A stretch of DNA of 9,635 nt from JAWOJF01 sp046481785. GTDB lineage: Bacteria; Bacteroidota; Ignavibacteria; Ignavibacteriales; Ignavibacteriaceae. Where the stretch lies: assembly GCA_046481785.1 (NCBI GenBank), contig JAWOJF010000023.1:1-9635 (forward strand). Direction: 5' to 3'. Of this stretch, positions 1-7,190 are shown one piece after another. The notes beneath the pieces are model-generated. The model searched no databases and was not told the origin of the DNA. It worked only from the letters and a program-made list of their open reading frames with translations. Position 1 is the first letter of the stretch, and each line of letters starts with the position of its first letter. The translations under genes and the position numbers were made by a program.

Positions 1-118
1 CTGCTAATGTTTCTACAGAAGTTTTTTTAACAATTTTCCCTTCGGCAGATACTATACCAAGCTTAATGTTTGTACCACCTAAATCAACTCCAACAGAATA
101 TTTACCGGATTTTGCCAT
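1..118 (-). CDS. ROK-family sugar kinase (glucokinase-like), N-terminal fragment
   Basis: Reading leftwards from an ATG at 116-118, the first 39 codons begin MAKSGKYSVGVDLGGTNIK and run off the window edge. The DLGGTNIKLG stretch (about residues 12-21) is the phosphate-1 ATP-binding motif of the ASKHA fold in the ROK family, whose members are mostly glucokinases, fructokinases or N-acetylhexosamine kinases, plus some repressors. There is no N-terminal helix-turn-helix, so a kinase is more likely than a ROK repressor. The start is well supported: AAGGGAG (complement of 124-130) lies 5 bases upstream. The substrate cannot be told from this fragment, because the zinc-binding and sugar-contacting residues lie outside the window. 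Confidence 0.85.
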   Translation of the reverse strand, partial: MAKSGKYSVGVDLGGTNIKLGIVSAEGKIVKKTSVETLA

Positions 119-190
119 TAAAGCTCCCTTTCTATAGAATCACAAAAATATTTCTGAAATTTAACATTTAAGAAGCTTTAATAGAAATAA

Positions 191-236
191 AAAACAAATT
201 GTTTTGAGGTAAGACAAGAATAAACAGCAAATTGTT
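191..236. repeat. Palindrome with a second half-copy upstream of the ROK kinase gene
   Basis: Bases 191-205 form a perfect inverted repeat, AAAACAA-A-TTGTTTT. The core CAAATTGTT (195-203) recurs at 228-236, about 33 bases away, roughly three helical turns. The pair lies 70-120 bases upstream of the ROK gene start, so a dimeric repressor operator is possible. A chance AT-rich repeat is equally possible. Confidence 0.3.
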
Positions 237-250
237 ACTCTTTTACAGCA

Positions 251-301
251 CAGGCTTTAGCGGGTGACCCGGGTAAACAAGCCATCAATGGCTAAAACCT
301 G
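251..301. repeat. Compound palindromic intergenic element (REP-like)
   Basis: An 11-base outer pair (251-261 CAGGCTTTAGC with 291-301 GCTAAAACCTG, one mismatch) encloses the self-complementary ACCCGGGT (267-274) and a small perfect hairpin GCCA-TCAA-TGGC (281-292). The element begins 8 bases past the 3' end of the lipoprotein gene at 310-921. Neither strand has a T-run after the hairpin, so a simple intrinsic terminator is unlikely. The GC-rich palindrome in AT-rich spacer resembles REP/BIME-type repeats. That class assignment is inference from shape only. Confidence 0.55.
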
Positions 302-309
302 CACATAAA

Positions 310-921
310 CTATTCAGTAAACTCATAGCTGACAATTTTTAACTCCCGCGGATAAGAAATATTGCCAATAGCTGTATTTACAGTAGGCTGTGCATAAAGT
401 GCCAGAGAAGAAGCTGATTTCTTATATCCGCCTATATTTAAGGCAAGATTAATTATTGCTTCATACCCTTTGTCTCTGAAAAAAGGGATAAGATCTAAAC
501 TCATCTGCATTGGTATAGTAACAACTTCACCTGTACCGGGAACACTTACAGGAGAACCAATATTACCGGTTATAGTTTCTTTATCATCAATCTCAAGCCT
601 CCATGGGAAAGAATTGATTGAAGCGCTTGTTTTGGGATATCCCCCTTTACCATCATTCGGATTTTTTGCTTCCACATTAAGGGTAAAAGATACCGGCAGT
701 TTTCCCTGTGCAAATGAAGATGAAAGTTTAATCAGTTCCACAGAAGAAAAATCCTGGAGACGTGACTTGTTTGAAACAGAAACACCACTTATAGTAAAAT
801 TGTTTACATCCCCCAGTTTGAATTTCAATCTGGACATATTAACAAAGGTTTCATACACGCTGCAGCTAAGATTGGTAACTGCGAAGAGAATAAGTATGAA
901 TAAATATATTTTTTTGTTCAT
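310..921 (-). CDS. LEA14/WHy-domain-like lipoprotein, 203 aa
   Basis: The protein starts with a lipoprotein-type signal: basic MNKK, a hydrophobic stretch (residues 5-17) and a cysteine at 20 in a weak lipobox (N-L-S-C). It is therefore probably anchored in the periplasm or outer membrane. The mature part has the beta-strand pattern of LEA14-like (WHy/LEA_2) domains. One strand holds SFTLNVEAKNPN (about 78-89), the characteristic 'valued strand then NPN' signature. A later stretch, EVVTIPMQMSLDLIPFF (about 132-148), is also typical. LEA14-like proteins are linked to stress or envelope functions, but no reaction is known. No Shine-Dalgarno is visible before the ATG. The gene follows the oxidoreductase gene by 59 bases on the same strand and may be the last gene of that transcript. 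The family call is moderately sure; the cellular role is unknown. Confidence 0.75.
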   Translation of the reverse strand: MNKKIYLFILILFAVTNLSCSVYETFVNMSRLKFKLGDVNNFTISGVSVSNKSRLQDFSSVELIKLSSSFAQGKLPVSFTLNVEAKNPNDGKGGYPKTSASINSFPWRLEIDDKETITGNIGSPVSVPGTGEVVTIPMQMSLDLIPFFRDKGYEAIINLALNIGGYKKSASSLALYAQPTVNTAIGNISYPRELKIVSYEFTE

Positions 922-980
922 AATACTATTTAATATTTTTTACACAGTATAATGCCTGTATAGGCTTGAAAAAAAATGGT

Positions 981-1976
981 TTATTGAAAAAATTTTTTTG
1001 ATTCATCAATCTTCTTTATTATCACATCTGCTACATTTAAAGCTTTTAAACCATCTTCGCCGGAAACAACAGGTTTGGTTCCATTTAAAACAGAGTTAAC
1101 AAAAAGCTGCAGTTCATATTGAAGTGCGTTTATCTCTTTTATCTCAGGCTGTTCGTAAATTATCTTCTTTTTCTTTTCACCAACTCCAATCTCGCCGAAT
1201 GAAAGAAATGATGAACTGGGTTCTTCATCATTTGAAATCATCCTGTAAACTTCAGATACACCGGTAATAAAATCCAGCGAGATATAATGATCCTTCTGAA
1301 AGATTCGCATTTTCCTCATCTTTTTCTGTGATATCCGGCTTGCAGTAACATTAGCAACCGCCCCGTTTTCAAACTGTATGCGGGCATTTGCAATATCAAG
1401 AGTATCAGATACTACCGCAACTCCGCTTGCATCAATATGTTTCACATCGCTTTTAACAAGACTCAAAATTATATCAATATCGTGTATCATTAAGTCAAGC
1501 ACCACTGCTACATCTGTTCCCCGGGGATTAAACTGAGCCAGCCTGTCTGTTTGTATAAACATCGGTTCAAGGATAAATTTATCTAATGAGATAAGAGCGG
1601 GGTTAAACCTTTCTATGTGTCCTACCTGCAGATTAAGTTTTTTTTCAGCAGCAAGGGCAACCAGCTTTTCCGCTTCTGAAATAGTTGCAGTAATAGGTTT
1701 TTCTACAAATACAGGAATCCCGTGCTCAAGACACGTTTTACCGAGTTCATAATGTGCAGTTGTTGTTGCAGCAATCGAAACTGCATCTACATCGTTTAGT
1801 AAATCTTCAAGCTCCAGATAGTATTTAACAGAATACTCTATGGCAGCAGCCTGAGACTGCTCCAGAGCAGAGTCATATACTCCCACAAGCTCAACATTTT
1901 CAATCTGCTTAAATATTTTTGTATGAAGTTTTCCTAAATGGCCTGTTCCAATAATTCCGATTTTAAGTTTTTCCAT
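981..1976 (-). CDS. Gfo/Idh/MocA-family NAD(P)-dependent sugar dehydrogenase, 331 aa
   Basis: The N-terminal Rossmann domain has the dinucleotide loop G10-T-G12-x-x-G15. The family's catalytic EKP motif is at 92-94, with VGHIERFNP at 118-126 and the D161-LMIHD-166 segment carrying the usual catalytic His165/Asp166 pair. Length is typical of the family. Members oxidise or reduce sugar hydroxyls, often on nucleotide sugars. The GHIERFNPA and IHDIDI context is reminiscent of GnnA-type UDP-GlcNAc 3-dehydrogenases used for diamino lipid A, but no GnnB-like aminotransferase is present here, so this remains inference. The gene begins one base after the stop of the T9SS plug-family gene (TAA-A-ATG). 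A GAAGG (complement of 1981-1985) sits 4 bases before the ATG inside that upstream gene, so translation is probably coupled. Confidence 0.88.
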   Translation of the reverse strand: MEKLKIGIIGTGHLGKLHTKIFKQIENVELVGVYDSALEQSQAAAIEYSVKYYLELEDLLNDVDAVSIAATTTAHYELGKTCLEHGIPVFVEKPITATISEAEKLVALAAEKKLNLQVGHIERFNPALISLDKFILEPMFIQTDRLAQFNPRGTDVAVVLDLMIHDIDIILSLVKSDVKHIDASGVAVVSDTLDIANARIQFENGAVANVTASRISQKKMRKMRIFQKDHYISLDFITGVSEVYRMISNDEEPSSSFLSFGEIGVGEKKKKIIYEQPEIKEINALQYELQLFVNSVLNGTKPVVSGEDGLKALNVADVIIKKIDESKKFFQ

Positions 1977-1977
1977 T

Positions 1978-3198
1978 TTACCTTCTTCTTACGTTTTTGT
2001 ATCCGATAATGCGGTCATATCCGCCATAATTTGGATCGTTGTAGTAAATAAAAATGTGATAATCATTTTCAGTTTCCCAGAAATTCCCTTCCAGTATAAC
2101 CCAGTTCTCATTTTTTATCTGGTTATTTATAATATCCGCTGTAACATACTGGTAATCATATACGCCGCGTTTAAGCTGAATAGTTTTTGAATATAGTCCT
2201 CCTGAATTATCCATTCTGTATCCGGGTAATAGCTGCCAGTTATTAAAGGCACCAACCAGGAATATATCACCTGATATTTCTTCCGGGGGGCGGATCTCAA
2301 ACTTAACATTAAGATATGAAGCATATTCGTTTTTAAAGTTAGTAAGGATTGATCCTCCATTAAGGTCTCTTCCCCCTTCCCTGTAAAAACGGCTTATTTC
2401 AATTCCTTCAATATGTGCGCGTACATCTTTCCCTATATAAACATTATGATTTCTTAAATCCACCTGGCGGTATTCATTACCGGGACGTACGTCTCTTGCA
2501 GAAAAGGAAAATTTCCTGTCACCATTCCAGTAAAACTGGCGTGTATTTGTATTAAAACTTCTGTCAACAACTACAGGATAGTCAAGCTTTTGATTTTCAA
2601 TAATCTCCATTTCCATAACATTAGAAGGAAACATTTCCTGCGGAAGGATAAAAGATGCTGTTATATCATAAACCCTTCCAAGTTCAAGTGGAAAATAACT
2701 TTTATCTTCAAGCAGCACATTTTTTACAGAAACATCCGGTTCAATATCAGGGTAAATTACAAAAAATCTGCCTGAAGCATACACTATTGTTGTATCCTGT
2801 GAATCCGTAATATAGAAACGCCACTTCCCGGAGAATGGAAATGAAACATATCCATCATCACCGGTAAAGGTATCCTTGAAATGGTATTTGGCATCTTCCA
2901 CTGTAACAGGAAGTCTGTCAACACCTAAATCATATTCAATATTTTGCCCATGATTTAAAAGAAAAATATTATCGTAAGGTTTCCAGTTCCTGTCGCAATA
3001 TCTAAACACAATATTAAAATTCGGCATAAATTCAGATTCAATATCAAACTCAATTGTAAGCCCCGGGCCGCTCCCTGTTAGTATAGGGAAAGCAGTTTCA
3101 TTACCGGCGTAGGCTTTTAAGCTTTTTATTATCATATCCTGCGGATAAATATTACTTAAAAATAGAAGAGGGAGTAAAAAGAAGATTATTTTTTTCAA
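1978..3198 (-). CDS. Type IX secretion system plug-family protein (DUF5103), 406 aa, TTG start
   Basis: MKKIIFFLLPLLFLSNIYPQ is a clear signal peptide, so the protein is exported to the periplasm. The body matches the DUF5103 / T9SS plug layout. An N-terminal beta domain (about 25-155) includes a stretch around FRYCDRNWKPYDN (65-77). A C-terminal E-set-like domain follows, with FLVGAFNNWQ and YDYQYV and the closing YGGYDRIIGYKNV (about 391-403). In Flavobacterium a Plug protein of this family closes the periplasmic side of the SprA translocon; that role is assumed here by family. The start codon is TTG (complement of 3196-3198). There is no ATG between it and the in-frame stop at 3217-3219, and the signal peptide begins exactly there. 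Only a weak GGGG lies 5-8 bases upstream. The gene is tightly coupled to the dehydrogenase gene behind it. Confidence 0.88.
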   Translation of the reverse strand: MKKIIFFLLPLLFLSNIYPQDMIIKSLKAYAGNETAFPILTGSGPGLTIEFDIESEFMPNFNIVFRYCDRNWKPYDNIFLLNHGQNIEYDLGVDRLPVTVEDAKYHFKDTFTGDDGYVSFPFSGKWRFYITDSQDTTIVYASGRFFVIYPDIEPDVSVKNVLLEDKSYFPLELGRVYDITASFILPQEMFPSNVMEMEIIENQKLDYPVVVDRSFNTNTRQFYWNGDRKFSFSARDVRPGNEYRQVDLRNHNVYIGKDVRAHIEGIEISRFYREGGRDLNGGSILTNFKNEYASYLNVKFEIRPPEEISGDIFLVGAFNNWQLLPGYRMDNSGGLYSKTIQLKRGVYDYQYVTADIINNQIKNENWVILEGNFWETENDYHIFIYYNDPNYGGYDRIIGYKNVRRR

Positions 3199-3298
3199 TT
3201 TTGCCCCGCTGTGTATCTAAGGGACTGAATGACCTTATAATATTTGTCAAAAATAATTGCCGGGGATAAAAGAATAGAAAGCGTGTGGATAAATGTCA

Positions 3299-4021
3299 TT
3301 AATTGTTCTCTGTTTGTGCTAAATTATTTAGTTCAAGTGTGAATTTTTCAATATCCCCGCATAAATAATACTTTTTTATAAATTGAGAGGCAATGGACTT
3401 TTCTCCCGCATTAATATAATTAATGTAAGCAGACATGATAGCCGGTTTTAGCCGCTCAGTTGTATTGCAGTTATTTATATTTGAAGAAAAATATTCATCA
3501 ATAAAATCGGTTATGGCTTCATTTTCGGTGATAAACAGCTCATAAATTTCGTCATTAATAAGGTACACTTCACCGGCTTCGTATTTCCAGCAGTTTAACG
3601 GAAGAAAAACAAATTCACTGTTACCATTATATATTTCGCATTCGGCATTTCCTGTAATAATAATTGTACTTCCTATTTCCTGCGAAACAGTTTCGTAAGG
3701 CTCATAAGAACCGGATATAATTGAATCAACAAGGTAAAATGAATCAACTGTATTGTATATAAAAACCTTGTACAAATTTTTTCCATTTACACCGGAAGAA
3801 TCAAGCAAAAGAAGTTCACCAATGCCGTCATCATCAAGATCATATTCAATTGCAGAGGGATTATTAAACGTATGCCTGTAAAAAACATTTCCCCCGGCAT
3901 CGCTAACTAATAAAGTTGAGTTATCCAGCCGGGCGCTAAAAATGTCAAATGAAAAACTTTCCTGCGGGAAACAAAAGGAAGTATATAAAAGGAATGAAAA
4001 GAATAATAATATTTGTTTCAT
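3299..4021 (-). CDS. Secreted protein of unknown function with a calcium-loop-like motif, 240 aa
   Basis: I do not recognise a named family. From the ATG at 4019-4021 the protein has a signal peptide (MKQILLFFSFLLYTSFCFPQ, residues 1-20), so it is likely exported. Residues 61-69, DLDDDGIGE, fit the D-x-D-x-D-G-x-x-E calcium-binding loop seen in FG-GAP/VCBS and dockerin-type repeats, with hydrophobic strands on both sides; only one copy is present. The C-terminal half (about 165-240) is predicted by eye to be mostly helical. I chose the ATG over a TTG two codons earlier because the signal peptide needs no extra residues. No Shine-Dalgarno is visible. The next gene downstream (T9SS plug family) starts about 100 bases on, with no evident terminator between, so the two may be cotranscribed. 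Confidence 0.75.
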   Translation of the reverse strand: MKQILLFFSFLLYTSFCFPQESFSFDIFSARLDNSTLLVSDAGGNVFYRHTFNNPSAIEYDLDDDGIGELLLLDSSGVNGKNLYKVFIYNTVDSFYLVDSIISGSYEPYETVSQEIGSTIIITGNAECEIYNGNSEFVFLPLNCWKYEAGEVYLINDEIYELFITENEAITDFIDEYFSSNINNCNTTERLKPAIMSAYINYINAGEKSIASQFIKKYYLCGDIEKFTLELNNLAQTENN

Positions 4022-4085
4022 TAACAAAAATAATATAATAAGATATGTAAATATAAGGGGTTTCTGTGAATTAAAAAGGGGTATT

Positions 4086-4207
4086 CCGGATACAGGGATA
4101 TAAGTATCTGAGGCATTAACCTTTAATGGGAGGTCTGCACCAGCCTGCTATCCATCTAAGGCTATAATATTTCTCGGCAGAACTTTTCCTCCTGCCCCTG
4201 TATCCGG
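4086..4207. repeat. 122-base nested inverted-repeat element after pntB
   Basis: Perfect 12-base terminal arms CCGGATACAGGG (4086-4097) and CCCTGTATCCGG (4196-4207) enclose further nested pairs: GGAGG 4129-4133 with CCTCC 4188-4192, TCTGC 4134-4138 with GCAGA 4177-4181, and AGCCT 4143-4147 with AGGCT 4159-4163. A second perfect 9-base pair, AACCTTTAA (4118-4126) with TTAAAGGTT (4208-4216), crosses the outer one and runs into the pntB stop codon. The right arm abuts that stop. The element could be a miniature inverted-repeat element, a folded 3' UTR or a bidirectional termination region. No ORF lies in it and no clear target-site duplication is visible. Confidence 0.65.
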
Positions 4208-5590
4208 TTAAAGGTTCTTAATTTCGGTAACAAGTTTACTAACAGCATCTTTTGCATCGCCAAAATACATAAGTGTATTCGGATAGAAGAATAACTCATT
4301 ATCAATACCGGCATAACCTGCATTAAGAGAACGCTTATTCATTATTACTGTTTTAGCATAATCAACATTAAGTATAGGCATACCAAATATTGGACTATTC
4401 TGATCATGCCTTGCGGCAGGATTAACAACATCATTTGCCCCAATAATTAAAGCAATATCGGTGTTATTGAAGTCATCATTTATATCATCCAAAGCAAAAA
4501 GTTTGTCATAAGGAACATTAGCCTCAGCAAGAAGCACATTCATATGCCCGGGCATTCTTCCTGCAACAGGATGAATGGCAAATCTTACAGTTTTACCACT
4601 CTTTTCAAGAATATTCATCAGATCTCTTACTGCATGCTGTGCCTGTGCAACTGCCATACCGTAACCGGGAACAATAATAACACTTCCTGCTGCATCGAAC
4701 AGCATTGCCAGTTCCTCGGAATCTATAGACTTAATATCGCCTTTAGGGCTGGTCCCCGCAGAAGCCGCAGGTGTTGTACCTGCCGAAGCCCATCCCCCCA
4801 AAAGTACATTCATAAGAGAACGGTTCATTGCTTTGGTCATTATTAAAGTAAGAATAATACCTGAAGCGCCAACCAATGCACCGGCAATAATTAATTCATT
4901 ATTATTTAAAACAAATCCTGTAGTTGATGCAGCTATTCCGGAATATGAATTAAGGAGTGATATTGCAACCGGCATATCTGCTCCGCCAATTGGAAGAACA
5001 AGAAGCACACCAAGGATAAGAGAAACAATGGTTATTATTAAAACTAAGGTTACAGAACCCGGATTAATAACCACAAAAACTCCGGCCGCAATTGCGGCTA
5101 AAAGTAAAATGGCATTTAACGGATGCTGTCCCGGGTATTTAACTACCTTTCCTGTAACAATACCCTGAAGTTTTCCAAAGGCAATTAAGGAACCTGTAAA
5201 CGTAATACTGCCGATAAGCAGGCTTAACACAATAGCAGCACTTGTATTTATGGGTATAAATGGTTCGGTTTTATAATACTCGGAAAGTGCAACAAGCAGT
5301 GAGGCTCCTCCGCCAAAGCCATTCAACAGTCCAACCATCTGGGGCATACCGGTCATAGGGACTTTCAGCGCCATTACTATTCCAATTCCCGATCCGATAA
5401 CTACACCAACGATTATCCATTCATAAGTTAAAACATGCTGATCGAGAAGTGTAACTATGATAGCCATAGCCATACCTGTTGCCGCAAACTGATTCCCCTG
5501 CCGGGCTGTTTTTGGTGAGCCGAGTTTTTTTATTCCAAGTATAAAAAAGATAGAAGATATAAGATATACTATTTCTATTGCTATTTTCAT
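4208..5590 (-). CDS. pntB: NAD(P) transhydrogenase subunit beta (PntB), 460 aa
   Basis: Inner-membrane subunit of the proton-translocating transhydrogenase. It moves hydride between NADH and NADP+ using the proton gradient and is a main source of NADPH. The first ~270 residues are a run of hydrophobic helices (domain II), including MPQMVGLLNGFGGGASLLVA (82-101) and IGGADMPVAISLLNSYSG (201-218) with the conserved Asp205. Domain III (about 295-460) binds NADP(H): the fingerprint VPGYGMAVAQAQ (307-318), HPVAGRMPGHMNVLLAEA (340-357), GANDVVNPAA (384-393) and NKRSLNAGYAG (418-428). Length is close to the E. coli protein (462). Asn90 sits where E. coli has a channel histidine, which I believe is common in split-type enzymes. 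It starts 10 bases after the pntAB stop, in one operon. Confidence 0.97.
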   Translation of the reverse strand: MKIAIEIVYLISSIFFILGIKKLGSPKTARQGNQFAATGMAMAIIVTLLDQHVLTYEWIIVGVVIGSGIGIVMALKVPMTGMPQMVGLLNGFGGGASLLVALSEYYKTEPFIPINTSAAIVLSLLIGSITFTGSLIAFGKLQGIVTGKVVKYPGQHPLNAILLLAAIAAGVFVVINPGSVTLVLIITIVSLILGVLLVLPIGGADMPVAISLLNSYSGIAASTTGFVLNNNELIIAGALVGASGIILTLIMTKAMNRSLMNVLLGGWASAGTTPAASAGTSPKGDIKSIDSEELAMLFDAAGSVIIVPGYGMAVAQAQHAVRDLMNILEKSGKTVRFAIHPVAGRMPGHMNVLLAEANVPYDKLFALDDINDDFNNTDIALIIGANDVVNPAARHDQNSPIFGMPILNVDYAKTVIMNKRSLNAGYAGIDNELFFYPNTLMYFGDAKDAVSKLVTEIKNL

Positions 5591-5600
5591 ATTTTTTATC

Positions 5601-5882
5601 TCATTTCTTCTTAAACATTTTTAACATTCTGTCTGTAACAAGGAATCCTCCTACTACATTTATCATAGCGAATACTACCGCTATAACTCCGAATATCGTA
5701 CTTATTGTAAATTCCTCTGCACCGGCAGCAAGTAATGCTCCTACAATGGTAATACCGGATATAGCGTTAGACCCGGACATAAGAGGAGTATGAAGTGTAG
5801 GGGGAACTTTGGTTATCAATTCAAATCCTACAAATATTGCAAGTACAAATATGTAGATTAACATTAAAAAGCTCAGGTCCAT
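5601..5882 (-). CDS. pntAB: NAD(P) transhydrogenase alpha subunit, membrane part (PntAB / PntA-2), 93 aa
   Basis: Small inner-membrane protein with three hydrophobic segments (about residues 4-22, 39-55 and 59-80) and a basic tail, KMFKKK. VPPTLHTPLMSGSNAISG (26-43) is the conserved signature of the alpha-subunit part of domain II. With PntB it forms the proton channel. In E. coli this segment is fused to the NAD-binding domain; here it is a separate gene, as in Rhodospirillum and many other bacteria. The ATG at 5880-5882 is preceded 7 bases upstream by AAGGA (complement of 5890-5894). It lies between pntAA (52-base gap) and pntB (10-base gap), and the order matches transcription. Confidence 0.96.
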   Translation of the reverse strand: MDLSFLMLIYIFVLAIFVGFELITKVPPTLHTPLMSGSNAISGITIVGALLAAGAEEFTISTIFGVIAVVFAMINVVGGFLVTDRMLKMFKKK

Positions 5883-5934
5883 ATTAACATCCTTTATTTA
5901 TATTTTTCGGATTGTGTCCGCCTCATCAGGCTGT

Positions 5935-7059
5935 TTAGAATAACTCTTTCACTTTTGAATTTTTTACTTCACCCTGATAGGTAATCAGGGAACCCTTTAA
6001 TATTTCATCATCAAGGTTATAGTTAAACTTTCCTTCTTTACTGAAATGCTGAATTAAACTAAAAATATTTTTAGAATACATTTCACTTGAATGATAAGGT
6101 ACAAGGCTTGGCAGATTAGGCTCACCAATTATTGTAACACCATACTTCTTTATTGTTTTCCCTTTTTCACTTATTTCACAGTTACCACCGAATTCAACAG
6201 CCATATCAAGCACCACGCTTCCCTCTTTCATATTCTTTACCATTTCTTCAGTTACAAGTACAGGAGCTTTTTTGCCCGGCACAAGAGCAGTGGTAATAAC
6301 AATATCGGCTTCGGTGATATGTTTAAAGATCAGTTGTTTTTGTTTATCCAGAAACTCCTGGGAGGCTTCTTTTGCGTAACCGCCGGCATCCTGCATATCT
6401 TCAGTTGTTTCAACTTCAATAAATTTACCTCCTAAAGACTGTACTTCTTCTTTTACAGCAGAACGAATATCAGACACCTCGACAACTGCACCCAGTCTCT
6501 TAGCAGTACCAAGCGCCTGCAGGCCTGCCACACCTGCACCCATAATAACTACTCTGGCAGGTGAAATTGTGCCTGCTGCTGTCATCATTAAAGGAAATAT
6601 TTTTCCAAGATGATTTGCCGCCAGGATAACACTTTTATATCCTCCAATATTAGCCTGCGAACTTAATGCATCCATCCTTTGAGCTATGGTAGTGCGGGGA
6701 ATCATATCCATTGATATAACATTTATTCCTTTTTCAGCACACTTCTTTGCTGTTTCGGGGTAATTAAGCGGATAAAGAAATGTTATTAACAGAGAGTCCT
6801 TCTTAAGCATTTCAATTTCATGTTCATCCGGGCGCTGCACTTTAGTAATAATATCCGCCGATGAATAAAGCTCCCCGGGGCTATCATAAATTTTGGTACC
6901 TGCAGATTCATATTTATCATTTCTATAGCCCGCATTAAGGCCTGCATCTTTTTCAACATTAACAGTAAAGCCTGCTTTTATTAATTTTGATGCTGTATCG
7001 GGGGTAATAGAAACACGGTTTTCACCGGGAAGGATTTCTTTTGGAACAGCTATTATCAC
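5935..7059 (-). CDS. pntAA: NAD(P) transhydrogenase alpha subunit, NAD-binding part (PntAA / PntA-1), 374 aa, GTG start
   Basis: Peripheral cytoplasmic domain I, which binds NAD(H) and passes hydride to PntB domain III. Visible AlaDH/PNT features are: the N-terminal IAVPKEILPGENRVSITP (3-20), RMDALSSQANIGGYKSV (128-144), the Rossmann loop GAGVAG (174-179) with Asp197 at the end of the next strand (SDIRSAVKEE), consistent with NAD rather than NADP, and TTALVPGKKAPVLVTEEMV. Alanine dehydrogenase shares this fold, but the adjacent pntAB and pntB settle the identity. The start is GTG (complement of 7057-7059), with GGAGA 6 bases upstream and no ATG nearby. It is the first gene of the pnt operon. 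The C-terminal tail after about residue 340 shows no recognised motif. Confidence 0.96.
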   Translation of the reverse strand: MIIAVPKEILPGENRVSITPDTASKLIKAGFTVNVEKDAGLNAGYRNDKYESAGTKIYDSPGELYSSADIITKVQRPDEHEIEMLKKDSLLITFLYPLNYPETAKKCAEKGINVISMDMIPRTTIAQRMDALSSQANIGGYKSVILAANHLGKIFPLMMTAAGTISPARVVIMGAGVAGLQALGTAKRLGAVVEVSDIRSAVKEEVQSLGGKFIEVETTEDMQDAGGYAKEASQEFLDKQKQLIFKHITEADIVITTALVPGKKAPVLVTEEMVKNMKEGSVVLDMAVEFGGNCEISEKGKTIKKYGVTIIGEPNLPSLVPYHSSEMYSKNIFSLIQHFSKEGKFNYNLDDEILKGSLITYQGEVKNSKVKELF

Positions 7060-7065
7060 TAAAGC

Positions 7066-7073
7066 TCTCCTTA
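7066..7073 (-). promoter_or_regulatory. Ribosome binding site deciding the GTG start of pntAA
   Basis: The minus strand reads TAAGGAGA, then GCTTTA, then GTG. The strong GGAGA core with 6-base spacing supports GTG at 7057-7059 as the true start. Confidence 0.8.
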
Positions 7074-7190
7074 ATAGTTTGAGGGAAAAAAATTTACTCC
7101 TAAACTAAAGGATTTTTACGGAAAAGGAAAGTGATGTAAAGATTATGAAGATTATTTTTCTATTAAACTATTAATTTGAAATTGTGTTTA

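Noticed and set aside
470..952. A 160-residue plus-strand reading frame opposite the LEA14-like gene
   Set aside because: It overlaps a lipoprotein gene with a clear signal sequence and domain signature. Its own translation looks random.
954..965. GCCT-GTAT-AGGC as a terminator after the dehydrogenase gene
   Set aside because: The stem is only four pairs, and the T/A-run is on the wrong side for the minus-strand transcript.
3222..3250. TTGACA (complement of 3245-3250) as the -35 of a plug-gene promoter
   Set aside because: No acceptable -10 lies at 16-18 bases spacing, so the pair fails.
4544..5168. Plus-strand reading frames opposite pntB
   Set aside because: They lie fully inside the well-supported pntB gene on the other strand and their translations show no domain or ribosome site.
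5935..7059. Alanine dehydrogenase
   Set aside because: The fold is shared, but the immediate pntAB and pntB neighbours identify this gene as the transhydrogenase alpha subunit.
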